Source: Shewanella gelidimarina
Lineage (GTDB): Bacteria > Pseudomonadota > Gammaproteobacteria > Enterobacterales > Shewanellaceae
Assembly: GCF_023283945.1 (NCBI RefSeq)
Contig: NZ_JAKIKW010000003.1
Coordinates: 248,001 to 312,000, forward strand
Length of the DNA stretch: 64,000 nucleotides
Direction: 5' to 3'
Of the stretch, positions 58,717-64,000 are shown one piece after another (positions within the stretch are counted from its first letter, which is position 1; every line of letters begins with the position of its first letter). A program made the translations under genes and the position numbers. The notes beneath the pieces were generated by a model that worked only from the letters and a program-made list of their open reading frames with translations, was not told the DNA's origin and made no database searches.

Positions 58717-58744
58717 GATTTTACGGCTGATACAGCCATTGGCA

Positions 58745-60076
58745 TTAAACCGAAAAATGCAGTGTCACTTTGAGACCGGATAAAGATAAGCTGTGTTGAA
58801 ATTGCAGTACAATCTTATATTGTTCGGCAATATCCTTAACAATCGATAGCCCGAGTCCGTGGCCCATGGTGGCTTCATCTAAACGTTTTCCCCGATGAGT
58901 CAATAGCGCCAACTCTTCTGTTTTCACTCCTGGACCATCATCTTCAATACTGACAATGAGCTGCTGATCATGATTGCTGATACACACTCTAATTTCAGTG
59001 TCAGCCCATTTAAACGCGTTGTCTAATAAGTTACCCAGCAGTTCCATGCCATCTTCGCGATGCATGGGGAGTCGTCTGATGTCAGCTGGAATATCTAAGC
59101 GACAATTGATGGTCTTAGTGCGATGCACTTTTTTCAGAGTCTGCACTAGATCCTCAATATCCTTGGGTAACTGCATTTGCGCCGCCGGTAACATATCACC
59201 GGTTATACGCGCTGCAGCGAGCTTTCTCTCAATCATCTTATGCACTAGATCGAGTTGTTTTTGTAATGCTTCTGCAGAATCAGGATCTTTTAAGCCTAAT
59301 ACTTCAACCTGTTGCTGCATGACCGCTAGCGGCGTTTTAAGTCCGTGGCTTAAATTGCCTAAATTATTGCGACTGCGCTCAATCTGCTTACTCGAATACA
59401 GTAAAAGCTCATTATAGTTCGAGGCTAATGGTTGCAACTCTAACGGGATAGTGTCGAGATCGAATGAAGATATTTCGCCCTCACGTAACCGAGCCAAAGT
59501 ATCTTTCATTTGACTGACGGGTTTAAAGGATTGACGCAGCACCAAAAAAATCCCCATTATCATTGCCATCAACATAACAAGATTGACGATAAGCTTGGTG
59601 CCATAAATTTCTGAGACTATTTTGCGACCAATACTTAAGTCTTGCGCTACGGTAAGTGTGGCATTGAGCCCTGAAGTATCAGAATTAAGCCCTATCGATA
59701 ACAGTTGAATATCATGATTTTGTGGCCCTTTCGTCTGCCATGCTCGCGTCTCGCCCTCTTTTAAGTCGGCAACTTCTAAGCGTTGATCCCACAGTGACCG
59801 CGATCTTAGCTCCTGCTCTGGCAGATCGAGTTGATAGTAGCGACCTGAATAGACGGGTTTATAGAAATTTGAAAGTTGGGTTTGATCAATGCTGAGGCTG
59901 CCATCCTCGATGTGAGTGGCGAGTAATACTTGTTGAAGATCTTCTTGCAGCCTTGCAATAATCGAATCATGGAAGGCTTGGCGTAGCATGGACTCGAAAA
60001 AGACCAGCGCCACTATCGTGGCGATAACAACTAAGCCTGTTAACCACAGGCTTAGTTTGCTACGGATGGATATCAT
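58745..60076 (-). CDS. Sensor histidine kinase (PhoQ/QseC-like)
   Basis: 443 residues: membrane helices at about 11-31 and 158-178 bracket a periplasmic sensor of about 125 residues, a HAMP-like stretch (180-230), H-box NLSHGLKTPLAVMQQQVEVL (His about 240), N-box LLGNLLDNAFKWA, G1 EDDGPGV and G2 GHGLGLSIV. Overlaps the response-regulator stop by four bases (ATGA). Downstream of a PepSY protein and crp. The signal is unknown; PhoQ- and QseC-type sensors commonly respond to cations, peptides or catecholamines. Confidence 0.9.
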   Translation of the reverse strand: MISIRSKLSLWLTGLVVIATIVALVFFESMLRQAFHDSIIARLQEDLQQVLLATHIEDGSLSIDQTQLSNFYKPVYSGRYYQLDLPEQELRSRSLWDQRLEVADLKEGETRAWQTKGPQNHDIQLLSIGLNSDTSGLNATLTVAQDLSIGRKIVSEIYGTKLIVNLVMLMAMIMGIFLVLRQSFKPVSQMKDTLARLREGEISSFDLDTIPLELQPLASNYNELLLYSSKQIERSRNNLGNLSHGLKTPLAVMQQQVEVLGLKDPDSAEALQKQLDLVHKMIERKLAAARITGDMLPAAQMQLPKDIEDLVQTLKKVHRTKTINCRLDIPADIRRLPMHREDGMELLGNLLDNAFKWADTEIRVCISNHDQQLIVSIEDDGPGVKTEELALLTHRGKRLDEATMGHGLGLSIVKDIAEQYKIVLQFQHSLSLSGLKVTLHFSV

Positions 60077-60747
60077 TGCACCACGCCGTGAAAAATATAC
60101 CCCTGGCCGCGACGTGTTTCGATGGCGGTTTTACCCAATTTTTTACGAAGATGAGTGACGTATACTTCAACGACATTACTCTCTTTTTCATCGTCAAATT
60201 GATATAATTTATCAGTGAGCTGCGCTTTTGAAAGGAGTTTTTTAGGTGACATTAAGAATATCTTTAATAGCCTAAATTCCATTGCGGTTAGCTCAAAAGT
60301 ATTTTCACCTATAGTGACAGATTGCTGTCCTTCGTCTAAAGCAACGCCAGCATAAGTGAGCTGTTTGTTAGGTGAGTTGGCTTTACCATGAGCACGTTGG
60401 ATCAACGCTTGGATCCTGACAAGTAGCTCTTGGGTATGAAAAGGTTTACCTAAGTAGTCATCAGCGCCAGAGTTAAAGCCTTCGACTTTCTCATGCCATT
60501 GGCTTCGCGCAGTTAGCATGATAACCGGTGTATGTATGCCTTGTTCACGCCAGCGCTCGAGTAACTCAAGGCCATTACCGTCAGGTAAGCCAATATCAAG
60601 AATCACGCAATCATATTGAGTTTCATTCATTAGGTAATCAGCTTCGCTAATCTTGTCGGTAGCATCGGTGACATAGCCTGCTTGCTTAAGCTGTTTTAGC
60701 AGTTCTTCAACAAGTAGGGTGTTATCTTCAACAAGGAGTAATTTCAT
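60073..60747 (-). CDS. OmpR/PhoB-family response regulator
   Basis: 224 residues from ATG 60747. Receiver with EDN acidic pair, phospho-acceptor Asp in CVILDIGLPDGNG (about residue 51), LTAR Thr and GKPF Lys; winged-helix C-terminal domain (about 130-222; LTAMEFRLLKIFLMSPKKLLSKAQLTDKLY ... VEVYVTHLRKKLG). An in-frame start five codons upstream has no better ribosome site. Cognate of the following kinase, with ATGA overlap. Confidence 0.93.
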   Translation of the reverse strand: MKLLLVEDNTLLVEELLKQLKQAGYVTDATDKISEADYLMNETQYDCVILDIGLPDGNGLELLERWREQGIHTPVIMLTARSQWHEKVEGFNSGADDYLGKPFHTQELLVRIQALIQRAHGKANSPNKQLTYAGVALDEGQQSVTIGENTFELTAMEFRLLKIFLMSPKKLLSKAQLTDKLYQFDDEKESNVVEVYVTHLRKKLGKTAIETRRGQGYIFHGVVQ

Positions 60748-60853
60748 AAAGTGTGCTCTCAATCATGCCTGTAGAGTAAATAGCGCTTAGCTTTTGACAG
60801 GTAATGTTAACTCAAAAGTAATGCGAACAGTGCAAAGCGGTGTGTTTTATATA

Positions 60854-61192
60854 TTACAGCGTTTCTGCAATACAACGGCTTGGCATTTTTGCTGGGTTAG
60901 TGAGTTGTCCGTTACGTGCATTTAGGATCAGATCTACAATCTCACCATTTGGGCTGCGAATTTGTATCTCATACAGCCAGTTGCCATTATGTTGGTAAAG
61001 ATGGGCATCGATAAGCTTACCGTGACAGATAGCTTTGATGCCAACAAGTGTAACGTCCAATGACAGGATTTGACCACTCTTCACCAGCAGTTGCGCCTGA
61101 TAGTGCTGCACTTCCACCTTTTGATTGGCAAATACCAATACCGGGAGTTTTAGTAAGCAAACTAAAATGCTTAAATAAATGGCAATTTTCAA
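60854..61192 (-). CDS. PepSY-domain exported protein
   Basis: 112 residues starting at TTG 61192 with TAGGAG upstream. Signal peptide (MKIAIYLSILVCLLKLPVLVFA), then a PepSY-like domain (GIKAICHGKLIDAHLYQHNGNWLYEIQIRSPNGEIVDLILNARNGQL). PepSY proteins often modulate peptidases or two-component sensors, and this one sits just upstream of a two-component pair in the same direction. One Cys pair (about residues 56 and 108) may form a disulfide. Confidence 0.83.
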   Translation of the reverse strand: MKIAIYLSILVCLLKLPVLVFANQKVEVQHYQAQLLVKSGQILSLDVTLVGIKAICHGKLIDAHLYQHNGNWLYEIQIRSPNGEIVDLILNARNGQLTNPAKMPSRCIAETL

Positions 61193-61203
61193 GCGGTACT
61201 CCT

Positions 61204-61240
61204 AAAAAAAATGGCCTGAGATTAATCTCAGACCATTTTA
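61204..61240 (-). terminator. Terminator of crp
   Basis: Read leftward, AAAATGGTCTGAGA pairs with TCTCAGGCCATTTT (one G-U pair) around TTAA, ending in eight Ts. It lies between crp and the PepSY gene. Confidence 0.88.
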
Positions 61241-61273
61241 TAGAAGCTGTATTAAACCGAGCTTAATACTGTA

Positions 61274-61909
61274 TTAGCGAGTACCGTATACTACGATAGT
61301 CTTACCATGAGCTTGTATAAGGCTTTGTTCTTCTAGCATTTTCAGGATACGACCAACAGTCTCACGAGAACAACCAACAATCTGGCCAATCTCTTGACGA
61401 GTGATCTTAATCTGCATGCCGTCAGGATGCGTCATCGCATCTGGCTGCTTAGCTAGATGAAGCAATGTCTGCGCGATTCTGCCAGCAACGTCTAAGAAGG
61501 CTAAGTCACCCACTTTTTGGCTTGTGCTGTGCAGGCGGTGAGCCATTTGTGAAGAAAGCTTCATCAAAATTTCAGGATTAACCTGAATGAGTTGCTTAAA
61601 TTTCTTATATGAAATTTCAGCAATCTCACAGGCTTGCTTAGCACGAACCCAAGCAGTACGTTCAGCTTGTTCTTCGAACAGACCTAATTCACCGATAAAG
61701 TCGCCCTGGTTAAGGTAAGAAAGAATCATCTCTTTACCTTCTTCATCTTTAATCAAGACGGCTACAGAGCCTTTTACGATGTAATAAAGCGTATCTGAAT
61801 CTTCACCAGCGTGGATCAAAGTGCTTTTGGCTGGATACTTATGAATGTGACAGTGTGATAAAAACCATTCCAAAGTAGGATCTGGTTTTGGCTTTCCAAT
61901 CAGAGCCAT
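61274..61909 (-). CDS. crp: cAMP receptor protein CRP
   Basis: 211-residue global regulator. cAMP-binding domain with [20 protein letters not shown] (phosphate-binding cassette, Arg about 83) and a helix-turn-helix [24 protein letters not shown] that is essentially identical to the E. coli one, so the recognised DNA motif should be TGTGA-N6-TCACA. GAGGAAC 8 bases upstream. In Shewanella CRP is the main activator of anaerobic respiratory genes, including multiheme cytochromes. E. coli also has crp near prkB. Confidence 0.98.
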   Translation of the reverse strand: MALIGKPKPDPTLEWFLSHCHIHKYPAKSTLIHAGEDSDTLYYIVKGSVAVLIKDEEGKEMILSYLNQGDFIGELGLFEEQAERTAWVRAKQACEIAEISYKKFKQLIQVNPEILMKLSSQMAHRLHSTSQKVGDLAFLDVAGRIAQTLLHLAKQPDAMTHPDGMQIKITRQEIGQIVGCSRETVGRILKMLEEQSLIQAHGKTIVVYGTR

Positions 61910-62349
61910 GCCTATGTTCCTCGACTGATTTACGTTAAGAGTAAGAATATGCTAATTAAGCATCTTACGTCAATTAAGCAGGTGAAACCTTGATGGAAGT
62001 CTTACTTTAGACTTACCGCATAAAGGTAACTAGCTATGATGATAGTCTTTTATTCTGATACATTAGTAATATATGTCAACTTATTACGTCTTTTCCAATA
62101 ATAGTATGGTTAACTCTGCAAGCGATATCACATCTTGTTTGGTCGCTGGCAGTTAGGCGAATCATGGCATAATACAAGACTGGATTTAATGTCATAAATT
62201 TGGATGCTTTTAATGAAAATCATTCTCACTTGGCTGTTCAGGGGCTTTATCCTCGACTTTTGTATGAATTTCTGGCTAACTGCTAAAAGATATAGTTCAG
62301 CATTGATCAATTAGCCATGCTTGAGTTGTTTGATTTAATAGGAGCGCGT
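61910..62349. promoter_or_regulatory. Divergent region between crp and the Sel1/TPR gene
   Basis: 440 bases. A Fur-box-like site is at 62209-62228 (separate entry). The rest is AT-rich, presumably with the crp promoters, and no other repeat or hairpin stands out. A 33-codon frame (62213-62314) overlapping the Fur box was considered and not accepted. Confidence 0.45.
62209..62228. promoter_or_regulatory. Candidate Fur box upstream of the Sel1/TPR gene
   Basis: TGAAAATCATTCTCA (62214-62228) matches the 7-1-7 Fur motif TGATAAT-N-ATTATCA at 12 of 14 informative positions, and the 19-base classical box at 15 of 19 by my alignment. About 120 bases upstream of the gene at 62350. Confidence 0.5.
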
Positions 62350-63132
62350 GTGAAGTTTAGACCTTGGATTTTAAATACTGTAGTGGTCTTTTTGATAGCC
62401 GCGAGCCCAGCTGCTCAAGCTTTTTCAATTCCTCAACCGGTAGGCACAGCAGAAGCCAGCCGGGTAGCCCATATTCATTTGAAAGCGGCTCACGGTGATT
62501 CCGATGCCCAATATCTGCTTGGGTTGATGTATTTGTCTGGACGATTTGTTGAACAGAACCAAACTGTAGGCATGGAGTGGGTGACCCGCGCTGCCAAGCA
62601 AGGCCATGCTAAAGCGCAGCAAACCGTCGCTGACTTGGCGTTTGAAGGCAGCATAGTGACTCGTGACCTGCCAACGGCAAAACAGTGGTACACGGCGCTG
62701 AGTAAACAGGGCAATAAGCGGGCTGACTTTAGATTAGGCTTTATTTATGCCGCTGGTGGCGAAGGGGTTGAGCGTAATTGTGGTAAAGCGGTAGAGCAAT
62801 TTAAGCTGGTCGGCGATGAGATCTCATTAAGTAATGTTGCTTGGATTTTAGCGACGTGTCCGGAAGCGAAGTATCGAGACGGTGATCAAGCATTAGCGCT
62901 GTCACTTAATCTGCTAAAAGCGAATAAAAAAGACCCGACCACATTGGATAACCTTGCCGCAGCGTATGCGGAAGTTGGCGATTTTGATGCCGCCATTTCG
63001 ACTCAGCAAAAAGCGATTGAGGCGTTAGCACTCACCTCCGATCAAAGTAAGACGGGTGCGTTTATCCAGCGATTGGAAACATACCAAAACTTTGAGCCCT
63101 TTCGTGAAGTTGTTCCTTTAATCGGTAATTAA
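62350..63132 (+). CDS. Exported Sel1/TPR-repeat protein
   Basis: 260 residues from GTG 62350, with AGGAG 6 bases upstream and a clean signal peptide (VKFRPWILNTVVVFLIAASP, cleavage after AQA). Sel1-like repeats follow (HGDSDAQYLLGLMYLSGRFVEQNQTVGMEWVTRAAKQGHAKAQ; about 45-155) and a TPR near the C-terminus (TLDNLAAAYAEVGDFDAAISTQQKAIE). An ATG 11 codons upstream is in frame but would put charged residues before the signal helix. A Fur-box-like site upstream hints at iron-dependent control. Partner unknown. Confidence 0.82.
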   Translation: MKFRPWILNTVVVFLIAASPAAQAFSIPQPVGTAEASRVAHIHLKAAHGDSDAQYLLGLMYLSGRFVEQNQTVGMEWVTRAAKQGHAKAQQTVADLAFEGSIVTRDLPTAKQWYTALSKQGNKRADFRLGFIYAAGGEGVERNCGKAVEQFKLVGDEISLSNVAWILATCPEAKYRDGDQALALSLNLLKANKKDPTTLDNLAAAYAEVGDFDAAISTQQKAIEALALTSDQSKTGAFIQRLETYQNFEPFREVVPLIGN

Positions 63133-63149
63133 CATGCATCAAATTTGAA

Positions 63150-63178
63150 AATCGCTTAAGTGATTAAGCGTTTTTTTT
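63150..63178 (+). terminator. Rho-independent terminator of the Sel1/TPR gene
   Basis: CGCTTAA (63153-63159) pairs with TTAAGCG (63164-63170) around GTGA, then eight Ts. Confidence 0.85.
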
Positions 63179-63849
63179 GTGCCTCGAATAAACCCATTCA
63201 GCTAGTTATTTACTTTAAATCAAATATGGAAACCCGCAGACCGACTCAATCGAGGCTGTTACCTGCGGCTATGTTCCGGAGGATAATCTGATCGAGATGG
63301 ATACGGAATTCACTTGGTGTTGATTGTTAAGAGGGGTTAGCCAGCATCTTCAAGGAGATGAATAGATCAATATGGATGTGGAATTCACTTGGTGTTTTTT
63401 GTTAAGAGAGGTTAGCCAGCATATTCGAGTAGATGAATAGATCAACATAGATGTGGAATTCACTTGGTGTTGATTGTTAAAAGAGGTTAGCCAGTATCTT
63501 CAAGGAGATGAATAGATCAATATGGATGCGGAATTCACTTCAATAATATATTACGGTTTAGTTTGAGGTTAGCCTGCATACCCAAGGAAATAAACAGATC
63601 AACATAGATGTGGAATTCACTTGGTGTTGATTGTTAAAAGAGGTTAGCCAGCATCTTCAAGGAGATGAATGTGGAATTCACTTTATTTAGAGGTTAGCCA
63701 GCATGCCCAAGGTAATAAACAGATCAAGATGGGGGAATTCACCGCCAAGAGCATGCTAACTTATCGTTCTTTCGCCTGAAATCCCGATAAGCCAAAGTCT
63801 ACAGAACCTACCTTAAACAAATCTTAAGATAGTGAATAGTCGGATTGAA
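63179..63849. other. Intergenic region carrying a direct-repeat array
   Basis: About 670 bases without a supported gene, occupied mostly by the array at 63295-63745 (separate entry). Sequence on either side of the array shows no hairpin or promoter I can defend. Confidence 0.6.
63295..63745. repeat. Direct-repeat array, seven units of about 75 bp
   Basis: The core GGAATTCAC recurs at 63305, 63380, 63455, 63530, 63612, 63673 and 63734. The first four are exactly 75 bp apart; later intervals are 82, 61 and 61. Each unit carries GGTTAGCC-GCAT and AGATCAA-AT-GATG blocks with small differences, so units have diverged and been shortened at the right end. No reading frame crosses the array (82- and 61-base steps break phase, stops occur). 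Units are contiguous, not spaced by unique sequence, so this is not a CRISPR. Confidence 0.9.
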
Positions 63850-64000
63850 TTACTCATTTTCTGGTGTGATGAGTTGCAGTCGCTTATCCATTAAGTCCTT
63901 AACCAGTGGGGTAAGGATCAGTTCCATAGCTAACGACATCTTGCCACCTGGCACCACTAACGTGTTGATTCGAGACATAAATGAGCCTTGGATCATCCGC
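63850..64000 (-). CDS. prkB: Phosphoribulokinase-family protein PrkB, C-terminal fragment
   Basis: The last 49 codons plus stop; the gene continues past the right edge. The translation ending RINTLVVPGGKMSLAMELIL...LMDKRLQLITPENE matches the C-terminus of PrkB-type phosphoribulokinases, encoded beside crp in E. coli and Shewanella. Catalytic P-loop is outside the window. No Calvin-cycle context; the substrate in gammaproteobacteria is uncertain. Confidence 0.82.
   Translation of the reverse strand, partial: RMIQGSFMSRINTLVVPGGKMSLAMELILTPLVKDLMDKRLQLITPENE

Noticed and set aside
62128..62310. Leftward 60-codon frame
   Set aside because: Antisense over the regulatory region, no ribosome site, no recognisable motif.
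62213..62314. 33-codon frame MKIILTWLFRGFILDF...
   Set aside because: No convincing ribosome site and its start lies within the Fur-box-like site, so the sequence is better explained as regulatory.
63295..63745. CRISPR array
   Set aside because: Units abut with no unique spacers, unit length is about 75 bp, and no cas genes are present in the window.

Overview
The window is a contiguous stretch of a gammaproteobacterial chromosome that I assign to the genus Shewanella. The basis is gene order (mla-murA, degS-degQ-zapG/zapE-rplM-rpsI, purA-motX-rnr-rlmB, rpsF-priB-rpsR-rplI-dnaB-alr, argD/astC-astA-astD-DUF1338, crp-prkB), the CRP sequence (near-identical to the E. coli protein in its helix-turn-helix), and two multiheme c-type cytochromes, one of the OmcA outer-membrane family. 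The species cannot be fixed from sequence alone. Coding density is high, no tRNA or rRNA gene was seen, and no transposase, integrase, prophage or CRISPR array was found.

Layout. 0-6 kb: end of kdsD and yrbG, divergent from mlaFEDCB-ibaG-murA (outer-membrane lipid asymmetry and peptidoglycan precursor synthesis). 6-10 kb: an accessory-looking module of membrane histidine kinase, response regulator with a winged-helix output, and an octaheme lipoprotein with an Ig-like domain. 10-16.7 kb: a small membrane protein, periplasmic proteases DegS and DegQ, a nested inverted-repeat element, zapG/zapE, rplM-rpsI. 16.7-23.5 kb: an 880-bp gene-poor gap, DUF2065, purA, motX with its own sigma28-type promoter, rnr, rlmB. 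23.6-35 kb: S9 peptidase, DUF481 protein, rpsF-priB-rpsR-rplI, a 9-bp tandem repeat, S46 peptidase, dnaB, alr and an Omp85-like barrel.

35-40 kb: an orphan OmcA-like decaheme cytochrome divergent from two tandem LysR paralogues. 41.4-42.2 kb: a compact sigma54-type operon of four very small genes including a PspC-domain protein. 42.2-50.2 kb: enoyl-CoA hydratase, PCuAC copper chaperone with a natural His6 tail, DUF2333, TIGR04219 barrel, TIGR02444, YheS, YheV, DUF3313 lipoprotein and a double DsbA-like protein. 50.5-58.6 kb: dbpA, an HDOD protein and the argD/astC-astA-astD-DUF1338 arginine/succinylarginine cluster. 58.7-64 kb: two-component system, PepSY protein, crp, a Sel1/TPR protein with a Fur-box-like site upstream, a 75-bp direct-repeat array, and the 3' end of prkB.

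Most genes are core and collinear with known gammaproteobacterial neighbourhoods. The least ordinary parts are the kinase-regulator-octaheme module with its candidate operator, the orphan decaheme with two LysR genes, the mini Psp-like operon, and three kinds of non-coding repeat. All functional statements rest on reading translated sequences and remembered family motifs; no database search was run.
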